Assembly: GCF_000340565.2 (NCBI RefSeq)
Contig: NZ_CP007203.1
Span: 1,885,545-1,949,544 of the forward strand
Source: Nodularia spumigena CCY9414
Lineage (GTDB): Bacteria; Cyanobacteriota; Cyanobacteriia; Cyanobacteriales; Nostocaceae
Length of the DNA: 64,000 nucleotides
Reading direction: 5' to 3'
In this document: piece by piece, positions 37,083 to 46,595 of the stretch
Position numbering within the stretch: position 1 is the stretch's first letter
Layout: each line of letters starts with the position of its first letter
Notes under the pieces: generated by a model
The model's database searches: none
What the model was told of the DNA's origin: nothing
Seen by the model: the letters and a program-made list of their open reading frames with translations, nothing else
Made by a program: the position numbers and the translations under genes

Positions 37083-38702
37083 TTGAAATCATCGGTTCGC
37101 CCTCCATTATTTCTAATTTTAGCGGCGGCGGTAGTAGCAGTGGCTATTACCCTGCCGTTAGTATACTTAGTTATCCGTGCAGTAGGTATTGGTGGGGATG
37201 AGTTTTGGGCATTAATTTCTCGTCCCCGCAATATCGGTGTTTTCTTGAATAGTGCGGCGATGGCGGCCACAGTGACTTTATTTTCTACACTGATTGCTGT
37301 ACCATTAGCATTTTTAACTGTGCGGACAGACTTACCCGGACGTAAATTTTGGTTAGTCGCCACAACATTACCCTTAGCCGTTCCTAGCTATGTGGGCAGT
37401 TTTGCTTTAATTGCCACCTTAGCACCAAGGGGGAGTTTTTTACAGTTATTGCTCCAACCTTTGGGGGTAGAAGAGTTACCTTCAATTTATGGTTTTCCAG
37501 GGGCTGTTTTAGCCATCACCTTGTTTACTTATCCTTATCTCTTACTCAGTGTCCGTTCTGGGTTACAAGGTATAGACCCTTCGATAGAGGAAGCTGGGCG
37601 CAGTTTGGGTTATAGCAGTAAGGAAACCTTCTTTAAGGTAGTTTTACCCCAATTGAAACCCTCAATGATTGCCGGGGGGTTGTTGGTAGCTTTGTATTCG
37701 TTGCGGGACTTTGGCACACCGTCGCTGATGCGGTTTGATACCTTTACACGAGTAATTTTTATCCAATATAAAGCTAGCTTTAACCGCAATACAGCCGCAG
37801 TGTTAGCTTTAATGTTAGTGACACTGGTACTGTTAATTTTATGGTTAGAGTATCGAGTGCGATCGCGTGCTGCATATTACAGTCGTGGTTCTGCGTCTTT
37901 GCGTCCGCCCAAAATTGTTAAATTAGGAATTTGGAAATGGCCAGCGCTGGGCTTTTGTTTACTGATCACTAGCTTCGGTGTAGTGTTACCAGTAGGAATT
38001 ACCTTATTTTGGCTAATTCGGGGACTAAATACAGGGTACAGTTTCCCCAACTTGTTACCCAGTATACTCAACTCAATTTCGGGAGCCGGATTAGCTGCGA
38101 TCGCCGCTACAATATTTGCATTACCAGTAGCAATTTTATCAGTCAGGTTCCCCACTAAAATCACCGCCATCATAGAACGCTGCTCTTACATAAGTTTTGG
38201 AGTACCAGGAATTGTAGTAGCTTTATCCTTAGTCTTTTTTGGTGCTAACTACTTACCATTCCTATATCAAACATTACCAATGTTGGTATTTGCGTATTTA
38301 GTCTTATTTCTGCCCCAATCAGTGGGAGCGATACGCACCAGCCTTTTACAAGTCAACCCCCAGCTAGAAGAATCAGCACGCAGCTTAGGCAGAAATCCTT
38401 GGCAAGCCCTCAGAGAAGTGACTTTACCCCTCGTCAGACCTGGTGTAATTAGTGGTGCAGTCTTGGTCTTTCTCACAGCCATTAAAGAACTACCTGCAAC
38501 AATGCTGTTAGCACCCATAGGCTTTAACACCTTAGCAACACAAATTTGGCAAGCCACAGAAAACGTTGATTTTGCCGACGCTGCGGCTTCTTCTCTAGCA
38601 ATGTTGCTCGTTTCTATGGGTTCCACCTTATTGGTGTTATCTCAAGAAAACGTTAAAAAAGAGAAAGTCACACCTAACGCTGAAACCCAACCAAAATTTT
38701 AA
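37083..38702 (+). CDS. futB: Ferric-iron ABC transporter permease
   Basis: 539 residues from a TTG start only 3 bp after the futA2 stop. A fused two-domain permease with about 12 membrane helices. Two EAA loops contact the ATPase: EEAGRSLGYSSKETFFKVVLP (about 165-185) and EESARSLGRNPWQALREVTLP (about 436-456). This double-EAA layout is characteristic of FutB/FbpB/SfuB iron permeases in the inner membrane. Second half ends in a hydrophilic tail. Next gene futC starts 34 bp on. Confidence 0.93.
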   Translation: MKSSVRPPLFLILAAAVVAVAITLPLVYLVIRAVGIGGDEFWALISRPRNIGVFLNSAAMAATVTLFSTLIAVPLAFLTVRTDLPGRKFWLVATTLPLAVPSYVGSFALIATLAPRGSFLQLLLQPLGVEELPSIYGFPGAVLAITLFTYPYLLLSVRSGLQGIDPSIEEAGRSLGYSSKETFFKVVLPQLKPSMIAGGLLVALYSLRDFGTPSLMRFDTFTRVIFIQYKASFNRNTAAVLALMLVTLVLLILWLEYRVRSRAAYYSRGSASLRPPKIVKLGIWKWPALGFCLLITSFGVVLPVGITLFWLIRGLNTGYSFPNLLPSILNSISGAGLAAIAATIFALPVAILSVRFPTKITAIIERCSYISFGVPGIVVALSLVFFGANYLPFLYQTLPMLVFAYLVLFLPQSVGAIRTSLLQVNPQLEESARSLGRNPWQALREVTLPLVRPGVISGAVLVFLTAIKELPATMLLAPIGFNTLATQIWQATENVDFADAAASSLAMLLVSMGSTLLVLSQENVKKEKVTPNAETQPKF

Positions 38703-38736
38703 TTTACTCATCGCCTTATTTCCCCTGTTATCTACT

Positions 38737-39777
38737 ATGCAACAAGCAATTGTCCAATTAGAGAATGTCACCAAGCAGTTTTCCCAAAATGTCGCCCCCG
38801 CCGTCGAGAACGTCTCCTTAACGCTGCAACAAGGGGATATATTGGGATTGCTCGGCCCATCTGGTTGCGGTAAAACCACGCTGTTGCGAATGATTGCGGG
38901 TTTTGAGAACGTGCAATCAGGAAAAATTGAAATTGGCGGTAGAATAGTTTCCCAGGGTTCTGTTTCTGTTCCAGCCGAACAGCGTGACATCGGTATTGTT
39001 TTTCAAGATTACGCCTTGTTTCCCCATTTGAACGTCGCCGAAAATGTCGCCTTTGGGTTGAGACATTCCACAAAACAGCAAATCCAAAAACGTATTAGCG
39101 AAGTCATTGAATTAGTAAACCTCCAAGGCTTAGAAAAGCGTTACCCTTACGAACTCTCAGGTGGACAACAGCAACGAGTCGCCCTCGCCCGCGCCTTAGC
39201 ACCCCAACCGCAATTGATGCTGTTGGATGAACCCTTAAGCAACCTTGATATTCAAGTGCGGTTGCGGTTGCGCGAAGAAATTCGAGACATCCTGAAAGCG
39301 GCGGGTACTTCAGCTATTTTTGTTACCCATGACCAAGAAGAAGCGTTAGCTATTTCCGATATAGTCGGTGTAATGAAGCAGGGACACTTAGAACAATTAG
39401 GCACACCAGAAGAAATTTACACTCATCCAGCATCCAGATTTGTTGCTGAATTTGTGACTCAGGCTAACTTTCTTCCCGCCCGTCGTCAAGGTAATATCTG
39501 GGAAACCGAAGTAGGTAATTTTGAGTTACCAGTTAACTACACAAACGATACTGGCGAAATCATGATCCGCCAGGAAGGTTTAAAATTAGAAGCAGCTAGG
39601 GATTCGCCTGTATTTATCCACAGTCGCAGATTTTTAGGACGCGAGTATTTATATTGTTTAAAAACGGCCTCTGGGAAAGAAATTCATGCTCGCACAAGAG
39701 ATGATATCCCTCTACCTATAGGCGCACGAGTTCAAGTATCTGTTCCAGGTAACACTGTGAAGGTTTTTACCCAATAG
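38737..39777 (+). CDS. futC: Ferric-iron ABC transporter ATP-binding protein
   Basis: 346 residues. Walker A GPSGCGKTT (about 39-47), Q-loop VFQDYALFPH, signature LSGGQQQRVALARAL (about 138), Walker B LMLLDEPLSNLD (about 158) and the switch His in FVTHDQEEA. The C-terminal 110 residues form a TOBE-like regulatory domain, as in FbpC/MalK. It powers Fe(III) import with FutB and the two binding proteins. Last gene of the run; a 128-bp gap then leads to the methyltransferase. Confidence 0.94.
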   Translation: MQQAIVQLENVTKQFSQNVAPAVENVSLTLQQGDILGLLGPSGCGKTTLLRMIAGFENVQSGKIEIGGRIVSQGSVSVPAEQRDIGIVFQDYALFPHLNVAENVAFGLRHSTKQQIQKRISEVIELVNLQGLEKRYPYELSGGQQQRVALARALAPQPQLMLLDEPLSNLDIQVRLRLREEIRDILKAAGTSAIFVTHDQEEALAISDIVGVMKQGHLEQLGTPEEIYTHPASRFVAEFVTQANFLPARRQGNIWETEVGNFELPVNYTNDTGEIMIRQEGLKLEAARDSPVFIHSRRFLGREYLYCLKTASGKEIHARTRDDIPLPIGARVQVSVPGNTVKVFTQ

Positions 39778-39905
39778 ATTCTGGGACATTAAAGGTTTGT
39801 AGTTAGGGCTTCAGCCCTACTTCGATATCTGAAGTCCTTTCTGAGAGAAACAAATTTCCACAAATTTATCTTATATACTGGTTATTTGATAACTTAATTG
39901 AAACC

Positions 39906-41021
39906 TTGAAATTTAGACTGCCTTACCTTAATTTCATTGAAACAGAACTACAACTGCCTGAAAAAAATCATAGTGAATATTTAGTCATCGATTTATTTGG
40001 TGGTTGTGGTGGGCTGGCGCTGGGCTTTGAAGCTACAGGTTTTCAAACAATTGGTTACGAAATTCTAGCAGATTCCCGCGCAACCTATGAGCATAATCTG
40101 CTTGGTGTATGTAATCAGGTTAATTTAACACCATTCTCTAATTTAGTTGAAGGAGCAGCAGTGATAATTGGTGGGCCACCTTGTCAACCTTTTAGTGTCA
40201 GTGGGCATCAATTAGGCTTAAAAGATAGCCGTGATGGCTTTCCGACTTTTATTTCTGCTGTTGAGCGTTATCGTCCTCAAATAGCTTTATTTGAAAATGT
40301 ACGGGGAATGCTGTTTCGTAATAAAAAATATTTTGAAGAAATAGTTTTAGCTCTACAAGAGATTGGTTATATTGTTGAATGGGAAATTTTAAATGCTGCC
40401 CACTATGGTGTACCTCAAAAACGAGAACGCCTGTTTTGTGTTGCACATAAAGGCAGTTGGCAGTGGCCTGAAAAAACACATTTTTATTCACCTTATACTG
40501 CTGGTGAAGCTTTGGGTAAATCAGCGTATTTAGCACCACCTAATTCCAAAATTCTAACTCCTAGCATGGATGAATATATTAAAAAGTATGAGATAGCCTC
40601 TAAATGTATTAATCCCAGAGATATTAATTTGGATACACCTGCTAGAACAGTAACCTGTAGAAATTTATCCAGTCCCACTGGTGATATGTTACGAATACGT
40701 TTACCAGATGGACGGAGAAGAAGGCTCACAGTTCGTGAGGGTGCGCGTCTGCAAAGTTTTCCTGATTGGTTCCAATTTCAAGGTTCTGAAAATCATCAAT
40801 TTAACCAGATTGGTAATGCTGTGCCTCCTTTATTAGCAAAGGCTTTGGCGCATTCTGTAAAAACTTATTTAGAGAGGAATCAACAGAATTTATCACAAGA
40901 GTTTCATCAACCAACTCAATACGTACAGCTATCTCTAGAACTGGGAATAAATGCTGTGGAGAACACAGCCAGAAATAACCGCAAGTTAAGTAAACGAGGA
41001 GTGGTGAAGGATGCCGGATAA
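39906..41021 (+). CDS. DNA (cytosine-5) methyltransferase
   Basis: 371 residues from a TTG start. C5 motifs in order: I DLFGGCGGLALGFEATGF (about 29-46), IV GGPPCQPFSVSG with the catalytic Cys (about 89-100), VI FENV (about 127), VIII PQKRERLF (about 166), and a short target-recognition region. Then IX VREGARLQSFPDWF (about 274) and X QIGNAVPPLLA (about 296). Methylates cytosine C5 at a site I cannot predict. The C-terminus overlaps the start of a PstI/BsuBI-like nuclease gene by 11 bp, a type II restriction-modification arrangement. Confidence 0.93.
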   Translation: MKFRLPYLNFIETELQLPEKNHSEYLVIDLFGGCGGLALGFEATGFQTIGYEILADSRATYEHNLLGVCNQVNLTPFSNLVEGAAVIIGGPPCQPFSVSGHQLGLKDSRDGFPTFISAVERYRPQIALFENVRGMLFRNKKYFEEIVLALQEIGYIVEWEILNAAHYGVPQKRERLFCVAHKGSWQWPEKTHFYSPYTAGEALGKSAYLAPPNSKILTPSMDEYIKKYEIASKCINPRDINLDTPARTVTCRNLSSPTGDMLRIRLPDGRRRRLTVREGARLQSFPDWFQFQGSENHQFNQIGNAVPPLLAKALAHSVKTYLERNQQNLSQEFHQPTQYVQLSLELGINAVENTARNNRKLSKRGVVKDAG

Positions 41022-41453
41022 CCTCAATTCACCTGATTCTATCCTAGCCCTGCAAAAAATAGTTGAAGCACACGGAAAGATGCCTGATGTTGTGGTTCAC
41101 TTTGTAGAGAAGAATTGGCTGGTACTGATTGAAGCAACTACCAGTCATGGTCCGATAAATCCTAAACGCCGCAATGAACTAAAAGCCATATTTGGAAATT
41201 CCACGGCAGGACTTGTATTCGTCACCGCTTTTGATCGTCGCAGTGACATGGCAAGATATATTCAGGACTTACGCAAAATTATGGAAAAACGAACCACGAA
41301 GGACACGAAGGACACGAAGTTAAGAAGGTTTCAGAGAGTTCTTGCGTAAGTCCTAATATTAACGAAATTTCTTGGGAGACAGAAGTTTGGGTAGCAGAAG
41401 CACCAACTCATATAATTCACTTCAACTGTGAACGATTTCTAGGGCCATACTAA
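41011..41453 (+). pseudogene. PstI/BsuBI-type restriction endonuclease domain, split by a MITE
   Basis: The frame begins in the end of the methyltransferase. It carries PDVVV (about 25), WLVLIEATTSHGPINPKRR (about 36-54) and GLVFVTAF, hallmark blocks of the PstI/BsuBI catalytic domain. After codon 84 (ATT, 41260-41262) a MITE interrupts it and supplies a TAA at 41347. The missing end, ISWETEVWVAE then HFNCERFLGPY, resumes at 41361 and stops at 41453. Removing 41263-41360 rejoins the frame exactly and gives 114 residues. Classical family members exceed 300 aa, so the N-terminal domain was already absent. The methyltransferase is probably now an orphan. Confidence 0.88.
41263..41355. mobile_element. 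TAGGACTTACGC MITE, copy 2 (93 bp), inside the nuclease gene
   Basis: Ends CAGGACTTACGCAA and TTGCGTAAGTCCTA, flanked by ATATT on both sides (41258-41262 and 41356-41360). Its reverse complement is nearly the same as the copy at 48393-48502, including a GTGTCCTTCGTGGTTCG block. Confidence 0.92.
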
Positions 41454-41472
41454 AAAAATATATCCCTGGCGA

Positions 41473-41742
41473 TTACCTATCCCCAGGCTTAACCACCACG
41501 ATCTTTTCTTCTTCATCTAATGTGATTTGCGCCAGCCCAAACTGTGCAATGATAGCGCCATTTGTCGTCAAATTTGTACTCACCTCAGCCACTCTATACT
41601 GACTTTCATCTGATGCTAAAACTGCTGGCAATAATAATTGATCCGCTAAATGTTCATCCACTGGTGCGCCAGTTTGATGAAATCTTAACAGCTGTTTGCA
41701 GGCAATTTCTGCAACGTTTTCGGAGGTTATGTATAAAATGTG
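41473..41742 (-). pseudogene. rtcA: 3' remnant of RNA 3'-terminal phosphate cyclase
   Basis: A frame of about 89 codons with SENVAEIACKQLLRFHQTGA then VDEHLADQLLLPAVLA and a final STNLTTN...QF segment, the C-terminal part of RtcA cyclases. The family is about 340 aa, so only the last quarter survives. Its left part adjoins the stop of the GlcD-like gene, and no start or N-terminus is present. Surely non-functional. Confidence 0.78.
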
Positions 41743-41747
41743 ATTTC

Positions 41748-43088
41748 TTAATTGGGAATTTCAAATTCTAAAACCTTACTCTTACCAGGATTCATTAACC
41801 CATAAGGGTCAACCATCTCTTTAAACTTTAACTGCTCAGGGTCAATAACTTTTCTACCCCCATCTTCAATAATATATGTGTGGGGATTAGCAATAGATAC
41901 ACCCTTAGCTTCGTGATAGCGAATAATTTCATTCAGGCGTTCTTCTGTGCTGTAACGCACAAGTTGTAAAGCACCAGGAATTACCCGACCATTGACGCGA
42001 AAAAATTCTAAATGCATCATCACTTCATCACCAAAATAATGATACATATGCTCTATCAGTTCTAAACTAGCATCAGCCGGAAACATACTTTGCAAATAAG
42101 TAATTGAAGTATCTACAGTCCGAGCGTGAAGCGTGGTGTGGTTCCAAGTAAATTCTCCCAAATTGATACTTTTTTCTGCAACTGGTTTTTGATATGTAAT
42201 CTGTCCACCGTATTGCTGCACTAAACCCGGTAATAACTGTAAACTGGGTTCAGCCAGCATTAACAAGACTGAGTGACTACCTTCAGGAATATACTGTTGC
42301 AGAGGATGAAAGTATTGGGAAATAGGCGATGCGAATACCGCAATCAGTTTTTTAATCATGCCGTCAGCATTACCAAGGGCTTGCCCAAACTTGGCTGCTG
42401 CCATAAAATCTTCAAAAGTGACAATAACTTCTGCCCAAGGGTAAGCAGGCCCTAAAGGAATTTCGGCTTCAGTGATAATGCCATTAATTCCCCAAGCATG
42501 AGTAACTTTATGTACATCGTCGCCACGTAATTCGATCGCACGGGGTTCATCTTCTAAAGTTACCACTCGCAGGGCTAAAATATTACCGCGATCGCCTAAT
42601 AACCCATATTGTATTGACCCAATACCACCACTTCCACCAGCAATAAATCCCCCAATTGTCGCTGTGCGGTATGTAGAAGGAGCCATACGGATTTCCCACC
42701 CGATTTCTCTCGCTTTTTTATCGATAGCTGCCAACTTCACCCCAGCTTCTACCCGCGCCACCCCTGGCTTTACCCAAGGTATCCCCTGCATCTTCGACAT
42801 ATCTAAAATTACGCCGCCATGTAAAGGCACACACTGCCCATAATTACCAGTACCCGCACCCCTTACAGTCACAGGTATTTTGCATTGTACACAAGCCGCC
42901 GCAACCTTGATTACTTCATCCTCGTTAGCAGGACGCACCACAATATCCCCCACTTTCCCCTCCAGCTTAGGTACTAGAACCGGGCTAAAGGTATGATAAT
43001 CCTGGGATAATTTAGCCACCTGAGTGGGTTCAGTTATAATTTCTATGCCTGCGAGAGAGTTAATCAGAGTCTCTAATGCTTTCGCCAT
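41748..43088 (-). CDS. FAD-linked oxidase, GlcD/lactate-dehydrogenase type
   Basis: 446 residues. PCMH-type FAD domain: VTVRGAGTGNYGQCVPLHGGV (about 74-94), GGFIAGGSGGIGSIQYGLLGD (about 146-166). The C-terminal FAD-oxidase domain ends DPYGLMNPGK, the usual tail. A candidate for the catalytic subunit working with GlcE and GlcF at 22.9-25.8 kb, but it is unlinked and differs from typical GlcD in length (about 490), so a D-lactate or other 2-hydroxyacid dehydrogenase is possible. Confidence 0.85.
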   Translation of the reverse strand: MAKALETLINSLAGIEIITEPTQVAKLSQDYHTFSPVLVPKLEGKVGDIVVRPANEDEVIKVAAACVQCKIPVTVRGAGTGNYGQCVPLHGGVILDMSKMQGIPWVKPGVARVEAGVKLAAIDKKAREIGWEIRMAPSTYRTATIGGFIAGGSGGIGSIQYGLLGDRGNILALRVVTLEDEPRAIELRGDDVHKVTHAWGINGIITEAEIPLGPAYPWAEVIVTFEDFMAAAKFGQALGNADGMIKKLIAVFASPISQYFHPLQQYIPEGSHSVLLMLAEPSLQLLPGLVQQYGGQITYQKPVAEKSINLGEFTWNHTTLHARTVDTSITYLQSMFPADASLELIEHMYHYFGDEVMMHLEFFRVNGRVIPGALQLVRYSTEERLNEIIRYHEAKGVSIANPHTYIIEDGGRKVIDPEQLKFKEMVDPYGLMNPGKSKVLEFEIPN

Positions 43089-43325
43089 AGTTCACATCCT
43101 GTTTTTTAAATAAACACACGCCAAAGATATATTAACTCTGCGCTCCTTTGCGCTAACCTCCGCGCCCCTTTGCGTTTTTCATCTTGAGTTTTTGTCTTTG
43201 ACAGCGCTGTCATGCCATTTACCTAATATAAATAATATTTTTGGGGATTTTTGGAACCGCTTTGTCTTCAGGAATTTGAATCCAAAATCTCAAATCTAAA
43301 ATTATCAATTCGTATTACTACTGAT

Positions 43326-43798
43326 TTAGCTGAGTCTGAGTGTACATTCTAAAATTAATTTTTGATTTACCAAGGAAAATGGCTGAATTTCTAAAGCCCG
43401 TTTAAAAGCTGTGATTGCTTGACTATACTGTTTTAGCGCGGCGTAACACAAGCCCATGCCATGAAGTGCGCCAAAATGTACTGGGTTAATCTGAATCACC
43501 ATCCGACAGTCTGCTAGAGATTGTTTATACTCACCCATGCTGTAGTAGAGAAAAGCACGTCGATTCCAGGATCCTCGGCAAAATCTGGTTGGTCTTTTAT
43601 CAGTTCTGTCAATATTGCTTCGGCTTCAGTCATTTGCCCAGCATCCACTAATTTTTGACTCTGGTCAATTCTTTCCAGCCCGTAAATTCCCTTCTGCTGA
43701 AACCAGATCCGCCACAATTTCTTTGTGGCTTGCTCTCTGACTGTTACTTCCGGGTTTTTCAAGTCTTCAAGCAACGAGTTGATAGATAAAGAATCCAT
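43326..43798 (-). pseudogene. TPR protein with a 2-bp frameshift
   Basis: Two overlapping frames form one protein: residues from MDSLSINSLLEDL to PDFAE in the first frame, then WNRRAFLYYSMGEYKQSL onward in the second. TPR helices (FGALHGMGLCYAALKQYSQAI) follow. At about 43571-43576 the sequence is GGATCC where GGCC would keep the frame (AEAWNRR); deleting AT fixes it. About 155 residues if repaired. Either a young pseudogene or a sequence error. Confidence 0.75.
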
Positions 43799-44759
43799 GA
43801 ATTTCCGATGGGTGATTATCTGTTTATATCTTTGTTTTAAAATATCAACTTTTGCCGGAAATCTCCGTTGCTTTTTTTAAAGACATCTTTAATTTTTTGC
43901 CATCCTCATTAAGTATTAAGCAACTTCTGTAAAATTAATTGTATTAACAATACTGTAGCCAAAAAATCTATAGATTTATCGGAGATTGATCATGAGGATA
44001 CCAAACTTTTAAAACCAAAAAGGAACTATTAGCAGTTGATAAATACTTGGTAACTCATAGTTCATAAAAACATCACAAAACAACCAAAGACTATGCCAAA
44101 GCGAAACAGCATTTTCAGGCATATTGTGATCACTTCTAGGCATTTTGTGCCGTATATACTGTAGCTCTTAAAGACTATATGATTTGGGCATGAGAAAATG
44201 CAGGCGATCGCTTGTGTGGTACGCAATCATTTGGTATAAATAACAGATGTATTATTTAACGCAGATGTACCCAGAGATATCTCTGCAATCTTCTGGGTTT
44301 TTCTCTGTCTTTGGCGAGACGAATCTTAATAGCATATGCGAACTGACAAGTCAGCGCTTGCGCTATCGCCATTAAGTGAGATAAAAACTCAAACTTTTTT
44401 GATATATTATAAATACATTTCACAGAAAATCAATTAAAAATTATTTTAAATTTGCTCTTCCTTACTGCTTAAATTTACTTGTTTTTCAAAATATTTTTTT
44501 TATTATTAATTTGAACTGATTATTATTTGATTGTATAAAAAATATTTAAATAGCTAAATATTTGACTTATTTCTACTTCCTTTGATATATCAATATCCCA
44601 ATAGACATAATGCTATTGTTTTAAACAGCGTTATCTCAATATTTTACTGTCAAAATGGCGAGTCTAATTGCATACTTTATAATCTCCATTAAATAACAAT
44701 ATTCGCCAATACGGTTAGTTTATCAGCTTTTTAGTGAATCCAAGAAAGACTATAACGCA
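43799..44759. other. Long AT-rich intergenic region
   Basis: 961 bp upstream of the multicopper oxidase. One promoter-terminator pair is seen (44212-44303). A run of T/A-rich sequence at 44395-44560 is otherwise featureless. The oxidase promoter was not identified. Confidence 0.45.
44212..44303 (+). ncRNA. Candidate small RNA with own promoter and terminator
   Basis: TTGTGT (44212-44217), 17-base spacer, TATAAA (44235-44240), then 30 bases on a hairpin CCCAGA (44270-44275) / TCTGGG (44292-44297), with an inner GAGATATCTC palindrome, ending in TTTTTC. This would give a transcript of about 57 bases starting near 44247. It is not Yfr1 (the ACTCCTCACAC core is absent). No conservation data. Confidence 0.4.
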
Positions 44760-46559
44760 ATGAATCACTCTCCATATACTTTCATCAACATGAAAAACAA
44801 GGTGCTTTTTTTGGGTTTATTTTTGTTTATTTTAGTTCTTTCATTGAACTCGGTCAAAGCCCAATCTACAAACAGTTATTCCCTACTCAATCCCAACAGC
44901 CAACCACAATTCATTAATTCCCTACCTTCTCCTCAGAAGATAGATGCTACAAAGGGAGGAAATTTTACTCTAGAAATGAAAGAAAGCGAGCAATGGCTAG
45001 GACTATATGCCAACCCCGGCGAAGATGGAGAGTATGGTACCAGCGATGATGAACGTTTAAATACAACCATTTGGGGTTATGGTTTAGCAGGACAAAATGT
45101 TACCTATCCTGGCCCCACATTTATTGCCCAAGAGTCTGTACCTATTCGAGTGGAATGGGAAAATAAGCTACCGAGAGAACATTTGTTCCCGATAGATATC
45201 GAAAAACTGCACAGTCAACCTCTCAGAGAAGCCTTTGAGCAGAAATTAACACCCGCAGTTGTACACCTGCATGGAGGTCATACCGAATCAGCTAGCGATG
45301 GCTTACCAGACGAGTGGTACACACAAGATTATGAAATAACAGGCCCAGACTGGGTGCAAAAAATTGATCTATATGACAATAACCAAGAAGCGGCGACGCT
45401 TTGGTATCACGACCACACAAACATGGTGACTCGTTTAAATTCTTATGCAGGTCTTGCAGGTTATTATTTACTGCGAGATGACAACGAAAATAGTCTCATC
45501 AACAATGATGTTTTACCTAGTGGTGACTACGAAAGAGAACTGCTGATTCAGGACAGAAAGTTTACTACTGATGGTCAGCTATTTTATCCAGAACAAACAA
45601 ATGCAAATCCACCGGGAGTACCCAGTCGCACAGGAGCTTATGGCGATTTAATTTTAGTCAATGGGATGGTATGGCCCAAACTGGAGGTAGAACCGAGAAA
45701 ATATCGCTTGCGTTTGCTCAATGGCTCAGATTCACGTTTTTACAAGCTAGAGTTTTACGACTCAAATAAAAAGATGTACCTGATTGGTACTGAACAAGGC
45801 TTTGTAGAAAATCCAGTCGCCCTAGATCATTTAGTTCTTTCGCCTAGTGAACGTGCAGATGTAATTGTAGACTTTACTAACGATGCCGGAAAAGAGTTCA
45901 TTTTAAGAAACTATGGCCCAGGAGCTGATCCTAATACAACTGGTCAGATTATTAAGTTCACTGTCAACCAACCGCTTTCTAATATTCCCATCGCCACAGT
46001 TGATACAGACGAGAGTGATGGATTAACGACTCAGTTGCGACAGGAGAACATCACACCTCTTACAGCAACTGTACCTCCCAAGCAATTAGCTCTTTTTCAA
46101 CTCAGAGAAGCAGGTAACAATGATCTGTTTCTGCTGGGTACATTGGAAGATGGTTCGTTTAAATATTCAGACCCTGTAACAGAAAAAACACTACTAGACC
46201 AAACCGAGGTCTGGGAACTTTACAACACTACTCAGTACACACACACTATCCACATTCACTTGATTGCCTTTCAGGTTCTCAATCGGCAGAATTTCCGTGG
46301 TAATGTAGTGTCAGAAATAGACCCCAAAAAAGGCGAGACTAAGCAATATCTCCGAAATGTTTACTTTCAGAGCGATCCGAAAGACCCAGAAATCTATGAG
46401 CAAGGTCGAAAGGATTCCATAATTGTCTACCCTAATGAAGTTGTCCGGGTGATTGCCAAATACGATAGAGCAGGAAAATATGTCTGGCACTGTCATGTCT
46501 TAATCCATGAAGACCACGATATGATGCGTCCAATGGAAATAGTTACGGAATTAGAATAG
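44760..46559 (+). CDS. Multicopper oxidase (CotA/bilirubin-oxidase-like)
   Basis: 599 residues with a signal peptide (hydrophobic about 15-33, then VKAQS), so exported. The four copper motifs are complete: HLHGGH (about 170), WYHDHTNM (about 219), HTIHIHLIAF (about 496) and the type-1 site HCHVLIHEDHDMMRPM (about 579-594). The axial Met of the last motif is present. Oxidises phenolics or metals while reducing O2 to water. Alternative ATG at residue 11. The WYHDHTNMVT spacing fits the CotA group. A terminator follows at 46596. Confidence 0.93.
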   Translation: MNHSPYTFINMKNKVLFLGLFLFILVLSLNSVKAQSTNSYSLLNPNSQPQFINSLPSPQKIDATKGGNFTLEMKESEQWLGLYANPGEDGEYGTSDDERLNTTIWGYGLAGQNVTYPGPTFIAQESVPIRVEWENKLPREHLFPIDIEKLHSQPLREAFEQKLTPAVVHLHGGHTESASDGLPDEWYTQDYEITGPDWVQKIDLYDNNQEAATLWYHDHTNMVTRLNSYAGLAGYYLLRDDNENSLINNDVLPSGDYERELLIQDRKFTTDGQLFYPEQTNANPPGVPSRTGAYGDLILVNGMVWPKLEVEPRKYRLRLLNGSDSRFYKLEFYDSNKKMYLIGTEQGFVENPVALDHLVLSPSERADVIVDFTNDAGKEFILRNYGPGADPNTTGQIIKFTVNQPLSNIPIATVDTDESDGLTTQLRQENITPLTATVPPKQLALFQLREAGNNDLFLLGTLEDGSFKYSDPVTEKTLLDQTEVWELYNTTQYTHTIHIHLIAFQVLNRQNFRGNVVSEIDPKKGETKQYLRNVYFQSDPKDPEIYEQGRKDSIIVYPNEVVRVIAKYDRAGKYVWHCHVLIHEDHDMMRPMEIVTELE

Positions 46560-46595
46560 GAGATTGATCAAACCTTTTTCAGGGTTAATCATTTT

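Noticed and set aside
37877-38173. Open frames on the minus strand inside futB
   Set aside because: Shadows of a well-supported permease gene; no independent motif.
44247-44303. Yfr1 small RNA
   Set aside because: Right size and terminator, but the ACTCCTCACAC core is absent.
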